Shown: positions 34,736 to 46,171, numbered from the stretch's first letter. The stretch: 64,000 nucleotides of DNA from Parelaphostrongylus tenuis (GCA_019055375.1 JAHQIW010002098.1:1-64000); one strand, 5' to 3'. Translations and numbers: made by a program. The notes: generated from the letters alone by a model not told the origin.

Positions 34736-35317
34736 CACACACTAGGAGGATGGCAAATTGTCCGAAAATTCGCCCTCGTTTCCCATGTTTTCTAGAATAT
34801 GCGAAGATAGAGCTTAAAATATGTAACTTTTAAACTCAGTGTTTGCATTACAAGACGTGATACAAATCCCGCAGCTCCCTCCCTGCTTTTTGCTATGCCG
34901 GTAAATCGAGCATCGCCCTTTTGTCAACGTAAACTATGGAAACAGACAATGATGTGCAGCCGGTGACAGTGAACGTCCTAGTGATTGCTGTAACGAAATT
35001 CCTCAACCTCTTTGGTAATGTTAAAGTTAGCTTTTTATGTTAAAGAAATCACTGAGTGCGTTCGACTTTTCGTAAATGAAGGTCGAAATTATTTCATTCA
35101 AGGCTCGGACTAAGACAGCTTTTGAATGATCATAATGTTCTAGATACAGTAGTTCTCATTAAAGTTAACAAACTAACAAATAAGATTAGAAAAACTTTTG
35201 TTCAAAAAAAAACTTTTGCTTACTGCCTTGACCCGCAGGCATCACTCCACATCCCAACACTTTCGACATTGTAGTTAGCAGCGCAATCATGAGAAAGTCT
35301 GTCGGAAGTCTTGCTAT

Positions 35318-36414
35318 GCTTGTAAGAATTTTCATTTTGCTCTCCTAAATATCTGATCAAATATTGGGAACCTAGCTAAAAAAAGTTTTTACCTTTTACA
35401 TAAGATAAAAAGCAACAAAGACTTTGGCATCCGTCACTCATAATTCCATGTTTTCCAAGATGTCGGGTACTTCCCAACTCGTTCAGTTCAAAGCAAAACT
35501 TTACGGAGAAAATTTTTTCACTGGTGTTGCTTCGAATGACAAAGAAAACGGTTAACAAGGTTAAATACATGTCAAATGTTGATTGACTATGAGCTTTGTA
35601 GAAAAGCTTGAACAGAAGTTCTAGTGAATGCACTAAATGCTTGAGTGGTACCCCTCGAAAATGGCTCCCGAGTTCTCATTTCTGATGCTGTGACATAAGA
35701 ACTCGACACTCCCGAAAATCAAATTTTCGTTCACAAAAACGATGCGCGTCACTCACTGTGCCCTTCTGGCAGCAAAAATCTAAAAGACTGAAATTGCTCT
35801 TGTTAAGCTTCGATGTTCTCATTGAACTCTCACATTCAGTGCACCGATGAAATCTCCTTCATCGGTAGAGGAGAGACTGATAGATAAATGAAGAGCTATG
35901 AATTTCACTGAAAGATTCAAAGCAGGAGGGAAATGGGATGACACTAAAAAATCTACAAAGAGATATCCTGTCAGAACTGTGGCATGACAATTATTTGCAT
36001 TATGGCATCAAGTCTTGCGGTGAGGCTAAAGATTTCTACACTTTTCGGATTGGCAGATTATTGAAATGGTAAGATGAAGTGGACATTCTTAGAAACGCGA
36101 CTGACATGACATTATATGAAGGTTTCCTCACTCACCTCTACAAACGTTACAAGATTTCAACAAAAGTAGACGCCTCTGAAACAATCTCAATTCCTCGTGA
36201 TTTTGCCTTGCTAAGTCCTACGTAACACGCTAACATCGTCGCTCTCGCAGTAATGAGCGAACCGATAAGTTCTTTCACTATCTAATCGCCAAAATGCTGA
36301 CTCATGAACCAACGGTCACTAATTATTTTAAAATCCATCTAAATTTTCCAAGCAGCCGAAACCATAAAATAAGGCCAATCAATGTTTTCTCTTGAAATGT
36401 TTTTTATATGTAGT
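35318..36414. repeat. duplicon flank upstream of copy E
   Basis: Collinear with the flanks of copies B and C, but more diverged. The conserved plus-strand segment is at about 36,073-36,215 (VDILRNATDMTLYEGFLTHL-like frame). No intact gene. Confidence 0.5.
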
Positions 36415-36545
36415 GATGTAGAGTGATGTGCAAAACTTTTACGTAAGGTGGGACTCGAATTCACATTCCACTCTATTGGAGGGAGCGTGCTCGAATCCTT
36501 GCACTACCGAAGCCCATTTTGACACCACTCTACGCTACAGCGCAT
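36415..36545 (-). mobile_element. SINE-like tRNA-derived fragment
   Basis: On the minus strand: tRNA-like segment with A-box GTAGTGCAAGGATTCGAGC and B-box GAATTCGAGTCCC, bounded by the family's CACACCACTCTA-type end in inverse form (AGAGTGATGTGCAAAA). Only one arm is present. Confidence 0.5.
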
Positions 36546-37584
36546 CTACCAGTTAGCAACCGACCGTCAACGGTGTGGCATGGATGTTGGCAATCGACGC
36601 TGAACCCATTGATGCTCAATGTCAGTTGTTTTTATATAACAAGCAGCACTCTGCGTTCAAGCGTCGTATGAAACACCTGCAATTGTGTGATGACCTAGTT
36701 TTAGCGCTAACATTTTTGAACAAAGCAGCTTTTCTGCCGACGGGTAAAATGTTATAAACGCGCTAGCCATCTTTATAATCGAAGTTGAAATTACTACCTG
36801 ACGATTAGGAAATTAACCAATTTTTATCAGTCAGATCATTTTCTGATTACTTTGAAAGTTTGAGGTTACTGAATGCTTATGAAACAGCGCTCAGTTCTTT
36901 GGAATGATTCTTTTCAGAACATCTGAAGGAATGAGATAGGCCACTGAAGAGTGCGACAAAGGCAACAGTACAATGAAACATTACTACGAATCTATAGTAA
37001 TAAAATTTGTTTTATGAACTTTGCACACAATCAGAGTTTATTGCTAGGAGAAATGGTAACAAATTCCATTGTGAGGTTGAAACAACGCATCATGAGGGCG
37101 AAACGTCAATCTCCTCCTTCAGTATAACGCAGTAATACGGTCCGTTCAGGAACCAGGCTTACTATCATACGGCGTTATTCAGTCTATCGAATGACTAGTA
37201 AAAATATCAATAAAGGAGGAAAAATGTTACATGGAGTCAGAAAAAATGTTTCTCCTTGTAGGAAGAGTTTTTTTTTGTTGAAATAGAGAAGATTATTTCA
37301 ATGCATAAGCATTCTCCTTACTATAAACCCTTTATAGGAGCCATTTCTACAACATTTCTTTATTTCGCACCACAACTATTATTCTGCATCGATAGTTATC
37401 TTGGAATCGAAATTTTGCTTTCAATTGCCAGGACATACCTTGTGAAGTTGATAAAAAACGAACTCTCACTGTAAAACGTGTCCTTTTTCGTTATAGATCG
37501 GGAATTCTTCTCATAAAGCAATTATAGTGAGAGATAGAATATCACGGGTAAAAAAGAAAGAAACGAAGTTATGTAACAGCTGAA
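36546..37584. other. no gene seen
   Basis: Unassigned AT-rich DNA. The 60-codon plus frame at 36,575 has no supporting splice or homology signal. Confidence 0.35.
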
Positions 37585-37628
37585 AATAAGTTCTCTGACT
37601 ATGAAAAGATCGACAGACGACGGGTTCT

Positions 37629-37671
37629 GCCCGGCTGATGAGTCTGTAAGGACGAAACACGTGTCTCGGCT
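37629..37671 (+). ncRNA. type I hammerhead ribozyme (first of tandem)
   Basis: Core CTGATGA (37,635-37,641), stem II GTCT/GGAC around a GTAA tetraloop, GAAA (37,654-37,657), stem III CAC/GTG, cleavage after C37,665. Stem I has lost one G (TCGGCT versus TCGGGC), so pairing with GCCCGG is shortened. Confidence 0.8.
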
Positions 37672-37947
37672 GTACAAGAGCCTTTACCAGACCACATGAC
37701 ATGTTGGCTCAAATAATAATGAAAGGATCTATTGAAATTTGAGCGTGGTCTTAATAAAGCACTCGAAGGAAAGGTATAATGTGATAAAAATACCAGCCAG
37801 CTAGCAATCGAGTGCGAAAACACTCTGTGTTAGGTGAATGTTTCACCTGACATAGAGTGTAAAGCGTAGGTCGTCGATAACTATATATAAGGAGTGTGAC
37901 GCTCCCGAGAGAACTGGCTATGAAAAGATCGACAGACGATGGGTTCT

Positions 37948-37991
37948 GCCCGGCTGATGAGTCTGTAAGGACGAAAACACGTGTCTCGGGC
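37948..37991 (+). ncRNA. type I hammerhead ribozyme (second of tandem)
   Basis: Stem I GCCCGG/TCGGGC complete (one G-U). Same core, stem II and stem III as the first copy. The GAAA junction has one extra A (GAAAAC), which probably weakens it. Confidence 0.75.
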
Positions 37992-38987
37992 TGTAGAAGA
38001 GCCTTTACCTGACCACATGACATGTTGGCTCAAAGTAATGAAAAGAATAAGTTCTCTTCCACAACAATTACTTTTCCTGTTGAAAACTTGAATAGTTTTT
38101 CGATACATGGGTATTTCCTCAAAATATAAAGCCTTTATCGAAGTATCTCCCGTTATATTTCATCATTCCATCACGATAATATCCCCTTAGTACCTCAGAT
38201 TATCAAACAACTACCATATTTCCATCGCAAAGCTGATAGTACAGATTCCGCCCCGCCGCACACGCGGTGTGCGACAAGGGCCGTTTTCGGCCCTTATGTT
38301 GCCAACGTGTTGAAAAAAATGCATGCTTCTAGGCCTTTATTTCACTTAATGCTGATATGGTTGACGGTTTATCAATGCATTCGTCAGCAAAAAGCAACAT
38401 GTAAGAACAATATGGAGCAAAAACGATCACGAATGGCACAAATCTCCAAAAATACGTAAGTATCGCTCAATACTATTCCGTTACCTCCATACTGTTTAAG
38501 CCTTGGATTTTTGCTTCTATTTGAGGTGTGAACAATCATTTAACAGCTGAAATCAAGTGAATTGGAAGGGTGTATCTTATTGCTAAAGTGGCTTGTTTTT
38601 TGCGCTGTAACACTCGGAAGATTATTTTGCTTCACATTTGAGGATTTCTCGTCACATAAAGTTTTTTGTGCAAATAATCAACAATCATTCGTTAGCGCAA
38701 GTCCCAGCAATTGCAAAAACGTAAATTATTCTTAAAACAAGATTCCTTAGAACGCTGTAACAGTCAAAAGAAGACTCGGTTTCGCATTCCAGAGGGTGGG
38801 GTTTTGCAACATTGGTCCCAAGCACCGCTATTTTTCAACATATCTATTAACTGCGAAACGTAATCGTCTTTATATTGCTACAGTACAATAGGAGTTCTTT
38901 CTAAAAACAAATTTACTGTAGTAATTTTTAAGATTTGAGCTATCTTACAATTGTTAAAAGTCCAGCGGGAAATGCTTGATTGTTGAA

Positions 38988-39065
38988 GCAAAGGCGACCT
39001 GCCGAAACGTTAGCTGTTTGATTGCGTGAATAAAGTTTGGATTTAACACCTCGTGCCCCGCTTAA
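38988..39065 (+). mobile_element. Penelope-like element 3'-terminal fragment
   Basis: GGCGACCTGCCGAAACGTTAG, then a GAATAAAGTTTGG and AACACCTCGTGCCCCGCTT ending, match the 3' end of the intact PLE (49,375-49,440). No coding part remains. Confidence 0.7.
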
Positions 39066-39677
39066 GCAGAAAAAAGAATAAGAATTACTGAAGCATGCCA
39101 AGGTCAATAGACAGGTGGTCTTGGGGATTTGTTACAAGACGTGCCAGCAAGATATTTTTGGTTTTACTGTTGAGCGCATTCAGGAAGCCATTCTGAGAAT
39201 AAAGTATGCCATCAAAATTGTTGTCTAGAATTGTCGAGATTCCGGCTATCAAACGTTCATTGGTATTCTCAGAAAACCAGAAAAGCGTTTCTCCTATAAG
39301 TCAAAACAGGATGCGGACATCGAGGGAGATTCAAATATGCACAGTCTAATACTCTCTGGACTGTAAGAGCGCTCTAAATAGGCCTTTCCGAAAGCCAAGT
39401 ACATTGTTGAAATTGTTCAGATTTGTCCTATCTAATACTTGTTGATTTTAATTGGCGAGAAATGCTTGAATGTTTACTATGTTCGACCATTTACTGATAC
39501 AGAAATCCCATTTATTGACGAGAAAAGTATAAATTCTATTAGAGACGACCACACTAGTATTAGCGCGCGCCGGCAGTCTCTCTTCGTAGCCGTTCAAATC
39601 GCCCGTCAGCTAAAAATGATGGCCGTGCGCAAAGATATATAGGGTTGCATATCGCGTTAAAAAATCTTTTGCGCTAC

Positions 39678-39768
39678 CTTGACTAGTAGGGATCACTCCA
39701 CATCCCAGTACTGTCGACACTGTAGTAAGCAGCGAAATTGTGAAGCAATCTGTCAAAAGTCTTGCCAT
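39678..39768 (-). pseudogene. signal-peptide exon of secreted-protein gene, copy F
   Basis: 91-bp exon as in the other copies, with ATG at 39,768 and donor CAAG|GTAGC. It reads MARLLTDCFTISLLTTVSTV, then GCGVIP. The rest of the gene is missing: downstream the sequence switches to DNA unrelated to the other copies. Confidence 0.65.
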
Positions 39769-41941
39769 GCCTGTGAGAATTTCTCTTCTAAATGCCTAAA
39801 AAATATTGTAGACTATGCTGAAAATAAGTTTTCCACATTTTGCATGAGATTTCCAAAGGCGACGGCAATTAATTTGGCACTCGACACTTATAGGTAAAAT
39901 TTTTTCGGTGTGTTGACTCGTTGAATTATTGGAAGCTTTAGGGAATCTCAACTCGATTATTTCGAAATAAAACTTATCGAAACAAGTTTTGTGACTGGTT
40001 TCGCTAATTCGAGGCACAGGAAAAACGGTCACTGAGATTAAATACGTCTTAAATATTGATGACGGCTAGTTGTTTGGAAAACTTTAAACAGAAGCTTCAG
40101 GAACTTATCAATTTGTCATGTGGCGCAACTCAAATTTAATTTTCACCTTCTCATTTCTGATGCCTCGACATAAAAGCCCGACACTCCCTAAAATAAAATA
40201 ATTGAAATCAAATAAACAGCGAAATTACTGATACATTTATAAAAAAAATCTGCAAAGGAGAAAAATCGATTTACAAAAACGAAGCGCCATCACTAGTTGC
40301 CAAACCCGTGTGGCATCGAATTTTTATGAAGCAGAAGTTGCGCTTCTTAAGCTACGATGTTCTCATTGGTTGTTCTCATCCCATAGGAGTGTACCGGTAG
40401 AAAATTCAATCCGAAGGAGAAAACACTGATAGCAAAATTACAAACCATAACCCACTGAATAATTAACAGACAGGCGGGAAATGAGGTTTCACTAGAGTAC
40501 ACCATAGAGAGGAAGCCATAGGTATACCGTGCCAGAACTGTGACAGGATGACCATTGCATTAAGGCATGAAGTCTTGTAATGAGTTTCAATAATCCTATA
40601 CTTTATGACGTTTGCAAGTTATCGAGGTGGATAGGCAAAGTGGACATTCTCAGGAACACGATCGACATGACACTGAATGACAAGTTTTCAGCAAAAGTAG
40701 ATGTCTACGGGACGTTGTCAAATTCTCGTAATATCTAAACGATGTGAAGACAAAACAAATTTTTTCCTTCCGATTTCAATGTAATCCGGAAATAAACTAA
40801 ATACTCGACATTGTTCGATTTCCTTCTTGTCAGGTATTAGGTACCCTGGATTAACGGGCCAACGCGGTAATACTATTGGAAGAGTTCTACTCGCTGCAGA
40901 AAAGCTGCTTTGTTTGTAAATTCCATCGGTAAACAAAGATCATCATGTAATTAAGGCTATTTCAAAGTACGCTGTATGGCAAACACTGCTGCTTCTTACA
41001 AAGCAGCACAGAGAAGAACATTGATTGGTCGGCCTCACTTTGAGACTTCAGTTAAACCATTGAGGTGGTTCTCATAATAGTCTTGATTTATGGTTGACAC
41101 ATCAACAGCCTGGCGATCAAATGGTGGAATAACTCATCAGTTAGTCCGCAGGTTTACTATTCGAAGAGCGACGGCTTTGGGGGTTACTCTCAAAGCTTTT
41201 CATTCAGAGTTTTAGAGGTAAGGGCGAAAAAAAGGCTTTACGTTTCCCTGTGAGATGCATTGCATTTACAGTTAAAAGAAGAACAGCCTCACTATAATTT
41301 CAGCGTATTAGAGTACTTATTCTACTTAAAATACATGTCGAAAGCACCGTTAGCGCTATGAAATCGTCGGCTTTGTTATTAGTCTTTTATGAACGTCGAA
41401 TGTAACCGAATAAGCACTTCCGTGTTTTGGCAGTCCGTGTTGCAGCAGTCCAGCCCTGCAGAAGTTTGTATCGTAGCATTCCGTGTTGAGCAGTTTTGTG
41501 TTGATACAGCCGACTGTTGAGCGAATAGCGTTTCCCTACAACATAAGTGCATAGAGATTTCGCGAGAAATCACTGGAAGTGAGAAGAGTGACAGAATTCG
41601 TCCGACAAAGAGTTGGTGAAGAGAACAGATGTAATGGAAAGAATTGGAGTCAAAACCTATTGGCAAGGTTACCATGGAGAATTGGATTCCAAAAGGGCAA
41701 AAAGTCACCGATGCAAACTCGTGGTTTGCGAAAAATCGCGATGACTAATCACGTGTGTGTAATTTTGAGGGAAATTAGAAATTTACATATTTAGAAATAG
41801 GCGGTTGGGGATTACTTCGTTTTATTTTGTAATTTTTCCTCTTCTAATTTTGCTCCTACTTGCACTACGACTCTAATTTTCTTAACTTTGAAGAAATCCA
41901 TCACATAGACAAGCTTCAAAAATTGCGTATAGGCATTCAAT
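39769..41941. repeat. duplicon flank upstream of copy F
   Basis: Matches the flank of copy G and, more distantly, of B, C and E. The plus-strand conserved segment (about 40,645-40,770) has an internal deletion and stops. A short plus frame MRRVTEFVRQR... (41,579-41,794) recurs at 54,839 with only partial conservation; I do not call it a gene. Confidence 0.5.
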
Positions 41942-42090
41942 ATAGTCTGCGCTCCCGGAAAGAGTATGATCTGGGTTCAAATCCCGGCTGACGCGAACGT
42001 TTTTTCACACCACTCTACACTATTGGGTATATTGTAACATCATAAGACCGCAAGTGGTGGTCAAATAAAGTGAATTTTAATTCATTCAAT
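41942..42090 (+). mobile_element. SINE-like element, 5'-truncated
   Basis: Begins inside the tRNA-like part (CTGCGCTCCCGGAAAGAGTA), with B-box GGTTCAAATCCC and CTGACGC, then the family tail CACACCACTCTACACTATTG and GGTCAAATAAAGTGAATTTT. Confidence 0.7.
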
Positions 42091-42096
42091 ATATTA

Positions 42097-42834
42097 GGTA
42101 GATAGAAAATTTCCATCGTTTGGATGAGAATGTCGTTTTTTTTTCGGAAGAATCGTGTGTGATTTTCATACAATTTGAAAGCTTTACTTCTTGCGCATCT
42201 ATCAATATATAATTTGTTTGTATCTGCTGCAGTATGGTGTTGTGAAGATAACAAAAACGTTTGTTGGTGCTTTACGAGTTCGACTTGGTTGCGGTCATGA
42301 TTTGCGCTTGATGGAATTTTTAAAAGGTATTCTGCATTTCAAACTTGTTCCGAATGATAAATTCATCCACGCCGATCTTTACTGCGAGCAGCTGGACCGA
42401 GTTTACGACAAGTTGGCCGTGAAGTACCCAGAACTTGTTCTCGTGCTTTGTTTCAGCAAGACAACGCAAAACCACACACAGCGAAAGAGACCAAGGCAAA
42501 GTTTGAGGAACTGGACGGAGTTGAGACTCTACCGCATCCGTCCTATATTGCGGACGTCGCTCCATCTGATAACGACCTTTTCGGACCAATACAGAACTTT
42601 TTGGAAGGTCGCCAATTTGAATCTGCAGATGAATTTGAAGAAGCATCTCGTGAGTTCTTTGGTTCAAAGCCGAAGGAGTGGTACCTCGATCAGATCCGCA
42701 ACCTGACGGACCGATGGCTAGAAGTGGTAAATAATGATGGACTGTATTTTGAAGAATAGTCGTTGTTGTTCGTTGTCTAAATAGATGCATAAATTTTGAA
42801 TGTTTTATCAGATAATGGAAACTTTTTTCCAACC
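42097..42834 (+). mobile_element. mariner element, internally deleted
   Basis: 738 bp between TA dinucleotides, with a degraded left repeat (GGTAGATAGAAAATTTCC) and a right repeat ending GGAAACTTTTTTCCAACC. The transposase frame keeps the C-terminal half: QQDNAKPHTA, LPHPSYIADVAPSDNDLFG, and a YFEE end. A break before this and the short length show loss of the N-terminal DNA-binding half. The same insertion is at 55,350 in S2. Confidence 0.85.
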
Positions 42835-42836
42835 TA

Positions 42837-43580
42837 GTAGTTGAAAAGAGCAGGTTTAGAGAAATCGTTATCTATCATTGAAATACCACCGAATGCTCTG
42901 AGGCCCCAACTAGTTCGCAACCGATTATTTGACCTTCTCTGTGCAACGAAACAATGCCAAATATACCTCAATGTCCAAATGGCAGAGACGATGACTGTAT
43001 GAGCGTAGGCGCAGTTTACCTTATCTCTTGCAAAGCGTGCAGCGATAAAATATATTTGCGGGACGGGTCCGCATAGAAGAACACTAACTGACAGACGTAA
43101 CTCTAAAGTAAGCACACCGCTAGGCACGGGCACAGACGCATAACGGAACAGACTATGAGACGAAGTTACCATCCTTGCGCAGGGACACAAAGCATCTACA
43201 CGAGAGATTCTAGAACCGTTTTGGATTAACACGAGCAATCCTACTATAAAAAGCATGGAGGAATTCCTCGTAATCACTCGTGATGAGAACCAGTATAATA
43301 AGACTGCTCTTTTGAGAGGTGGGGTGCATCACGACTTGAATCATTCAGTGGAAGATGTATGAAAAAGCGGTATGTTGATAGTTAACTTTATGCTTGATGC
43401 GATTGAAATCTGAGTTTGGTGAATTTTCTAACAGAGTAATGGAGGTGTATGACTAATTGGACGTGGACGATCTGATCTTTCTAACCTGTGAAGAGGACGA
43501 GACTACCGAAACGTCAGTTATTTGAATAAAGATTGTTATAATACCTCGTGCCTGGCTTGAGAAGAAAATAAGGATTCGAT
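42837..43580 (+). pseudogene. Penelope-like fragment, nuclease end and 3' UTR
   Basis: Joined directly to the mariner end. It covers the region from about residue 510 of the intact PLE through the broken GIY-YIG block, the ATGAGAACCAGTATAATAAGAC end and the 3' UTR with AATAAAG and ATACCTCGTGCCTGGCTT. The 3' ribozyme-like motif at 43,484-43,520 reads CCTGTGAAGAGG...CCGAAACGTC, with the first core C changed to G. Confidence 0.8.
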
Positions 43581-43702
43581 ATAGTCTGCGAGAATATATA
43601 CGGCCCTACCGAGGTAGTTACTTCAGCGCCCTGCATACGTTTCTGAAGTGTCGCCTTCTTAGTCAGTGGCCACACCAAAAGGCTTTAAACTTTCTCACAG
43701 AC

Positions 43703-44051
43703 TCAATAGTGTGGAGTGCTGTGCAAAAACATTTGCGTCAGCTTGGATTCGAACCCAGATCTCTCTTTTCGGGAACGTATGCTAACCGTTGCATCACCGA
43801 CGCTCGTTTTGTGCAGCACTGTTTTTTACGAGGCCGTTGACTGTTGACTGTTGGCTGACAACGCGTTATAGCGTAAAAAAGTGCTGTACAAAACGAGCGT
43901 CAGTGGTGCAACGGTTAGCATACGCTCCCGGTAAGAGTGAAATCTGGGTTCGACTCCCGACTGACGCAAATATTTTTGCACAGCACTCCACATTATTGTG
44001 TATACCATAACATCGTACCACTGAGAATGGCAGTCAAATAAAGAATTCTGA
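43703..44051. mobile_element. foldback tRNA-SINE with 12-bp target-site duplication
   Basis: 349 bp flanked by TTTCTCACAGAC on both sides (43,691-43,702 and 44,052-44,063). S2 carries the same site without the insert (CATCTCACAGACTAAATCG near 57,361), so this is a defined insertion. Two tRNA-like arms face each other (43,735-43,803 inverse, 43,897-43,967 direct), with the family tail CACTCCACATTATTGTG and GTCAAATAAAGAATTCTGA at the right end. Confidence 0.8.
43897..43967 (+). ncRNA. tRNA-like cloverleaf inside the SINE
   Basis: 71 nt that fold as a tRNA: acceptor GCGTCAG/CTGACGC (7 perfect pairs), D stem GTGC/GCAT, anticodon stem CGCTC/GAGTG with loop CCGGTAA, T stem CTGGG/CCCGA (one mismatch). 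Position 33 is C instead of U, so it is probably not a working tRNA. It should still act as a pol III promoter (A box TGGTGCAACGG, B box GGGTTCGACTCCC). Confidence 0.7.
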
Positions 44052-44063
44052 TTTCTCACAGAC

Positions 44064-45659
44064 CATATTGACGGTTTATAGCGGGGCGTAAAAAAAGTCA
44101 ATGAGATGTGATTCTACATCTTCATTATCAGCCGTAATCCAACGACTGAAAAGTGGTGATAACCCACCACCAATCACCTTAAATAACGTCTAACCACCTC
44201 TGCTAAAAGTGAGGTTCAGTGTGGAGTGTGGGCCACTGATGAAGAGGCCGACACCTTGAAAACGTACGTATGGCTCTGACGTAAGAATCCCGGTAAAGCT
44301 TTAAACATGCTCTTAGACTCTATTTATTTCAATTTTTTGACTTCATACTAAATTTTTGGAATTCGATGCTTATTTGTGTAGATACATTGATCATACGATG
44401 GTATTGTTGAAGATTACTTATTCGAGCGGTGCTCTAGCGAAAAAGATTCTCCTCGAACGACAACGAGGACGAACGACTGTGGACAGTTAACACTAATCGT
44501 CGGCTTTAAGGAAGACCAAGACGTCAGAACGGTAACTGAGTAAATTTATTTTTATCAACTTCGAGCTGTTGGTTCAATCAACAAGGAACATATGATCATG
44601 TAAGGTTTAACATTCTCAAGTCATCCTGTGCATTGAGTCCAACACGTAAGCAGGTGGCATGTTACAAACCGTGTGCCTTGATTTCAATGCGTATGTAGAA
44701 TGCGCTTTGATAACATGTATTCCCCCGGGTCTGATAACACAAAAAACGTCCGCGGTCGTGAAGTAGTCAATGCGTAGATGCATAAAGTCACAGCAAATGG
44801 TATCTTATGTTATTTCCAATGAAGATATATAATTAAAGAAATATCGACATGCATTAATTTTGAGATGATACACTTTAGTACAAGTTCGACACAATCACCG
44901 TTTGATGTCTTGAATACGTTCATGCTCATTAGCTTCCATATCCCTTTGCGGATAGCGCCATTTTCGGCTGGTGAGCTTTTCGAACAGCGACGAAGAGCGC
45001 CTTCCAGCGCTTACTCCAAGGTTAATGTGTTAGTTTTCTAATGAAATTTGTACTTTTTTCGTCAAAATGTAGGATTTCTGTGCCAATAAATGGTCAGATA
45101 TGAGGGAACAGACCTCAATAAGGCTATTTTTATTATAAAAAAACGTAATTGCTCTATTCATAATCCACCCTTTCAAAGGAAAAAACCAAGTGTTCATGAA
45201 AAGGCTATACTTAGAAGCTTTATCGAGCATTTATACGATAATTTATACTTACCTAGATCAATTTTAACCAAGTTTTTCTTCTGTTTCTTTCATCTTTCCG
45301 TATACTTTATTGCACGAGGTGCATAAAATCAATCATGCTGGCTGAAAATTAGAGAAGAATGAGTGCTTCGTCAAAAATAGTGCTGCTTGTTTCATGCGAT
45401 CTCACTTCATCGATAATTCTTGATTTTTTTTTTTGATCATGAGTGCAGTTCACATTCCCATTTCTCAGATCAATGCATAATTTCATTCGAACTATCTAGT
45501 CATAGCTATGGTATGAAGGAAGAGATGGAGGTATAGCGATTCTTTCCCATTCTCTCCACCTTGTTTGAACCCTTTGATAGATACGTATAAAACGCTTTAG
45601 TAGTCATCGATAGCTAAAATCAATCGAATTTAAATAATGTATTTTATTACTTGTCAATC
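44064..45659. other. no gene seen
   Basis: The first part, to 44,898, matches S2. From 44,899 the sequence is unassigned AT-rich DNA. The frames at 45,030-45,330 have no splice or homology support. Confidence 0.4.
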
Positions 45660-46171
45660 TCAACAACTACTATGCCTCACTTTCATCAATCTGAAGAAAG
45701 CACTTGATTCAGTGGAAACAGAAGCGGTTATAGAGGCTCTGGATAACAAGGGCGCCCCTACTCCGTGCATGGTGATCCTTTGTGAGCTTTATAAAGATTT
45801 GATGACCAAAATATTTCTATTCTGCAACAATATCATCATCGTCGTAAGAAGAGGGGTTTGACAAAGCGATACAATTTCACCAAAATTATTCACTGCCACC
45901 CTCCTAGACGTCATGCAAACATTAGAACGGCACGATATGGGAGTGGAAAATGACGGTAGACAATTGAACCATCTTCGTTTAGCTGATTACATCGTCCTCA
46001 TAACACGAAGCGTCAGCTAAGCGGAACGAATGTTGACCGTTTTCGACAACGCTTGTGTGAAGGTTGGTCTTCAGCTCAAATCTAACGAAAACAATGTTTA
46101 TGAGGAATGGATGGGTTTTGAATGCCCCATTCACGCTCAACGGAACGAAAATCTGCGAATGCTTCAGTTAC
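45660..46171 (+). pseudogene. RTE reverse-transcriptase fragment
   Basis: Covers the palm of the [25 protein letters not shown], then the GVRQGD-equivalent with a stop, then LADYIVLITR in place of [10 protein letters not shown]. The catalytic DD is lost (DY). Both ends are ragged, with no 3' tail. Confidence 0.85.

Larger units (their letters stand above)
34325..35317 (-). pseudogene. secreted-protein gene copy E (5' half of a split gene)
   Basis: Exon 3 (34,325-34,473) is two bases short and frameshifted after LLPDAVISAF. Exon 2 (34,840-34,987) is two bases long, and its donor GTGAGT has become CTGAGT. Exon 1 (35,227-35,317) has ATA in place of the start ATG, and its donor GT has become GC. 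The intron between exons 3 and 2 also carries a hammerhead repeat (34,545-34,735). This is clearly a dead gene and the natural upstream half of copy D. Confidence 0.7.
37597..38045 (+). mobile_element. retrozyme-like tandem with two hammerheads and target-site duplication
   Basis: Flanked by perfect 12-bp repeats AATAAGTTCTCT (37,585-37,596 and 38,046-38,057). Inside are about 1.4 copies of a monomer. The ribozyme cores CTGATGA are 319 bp apart (37,635 and 37,954), and the blocks between them match the units at 26.3 and 50.5 kb. This is the architecture expected when a tandem or circular ribozyme RNA is reverse transcribed and inserted. No protein is encoded. Confidence 0.8.
38318..44898. repeat. 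segmental duplication S1
   Basis: Collinear with 51,533-61,534 (S2). It begins GCATGCTTCTAGGCCTTTA and ends in the CATCGACATGCAT-like stretch near 44,850. Shared contents in order: AT-rich repeat, PLE 3' end, exon 1 of the secreted-protein gene, duplicon flank, SINE tail, internally deleted mariner, PLE fragment, unique tail. S1 alone carries the foldback SINE at 43,703; S2 alone carries the RTE at 58,044. Confidence 0.85.

Noticed and set aside
39439..39642. 67-codon plus-strand frame also present at 52,661-52,864
   Set aside because: Similarity is explained by the S1/S2 duplication, and differences are not concentrated at third codon positions.
42320..43277. Minus-strand frames of 170 and 147 codons
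   Set aside because: Antisense to the mariner and PLE remnants. The same shadow appears at every copy (for example 48,419-48,829).
43897..43967. A functional tRNA gene
   Set aside because: The cloverleaf is good but position 33 is C, the T stem has a mismatch, and the segment is embedded in a repeated SINE with a tail.
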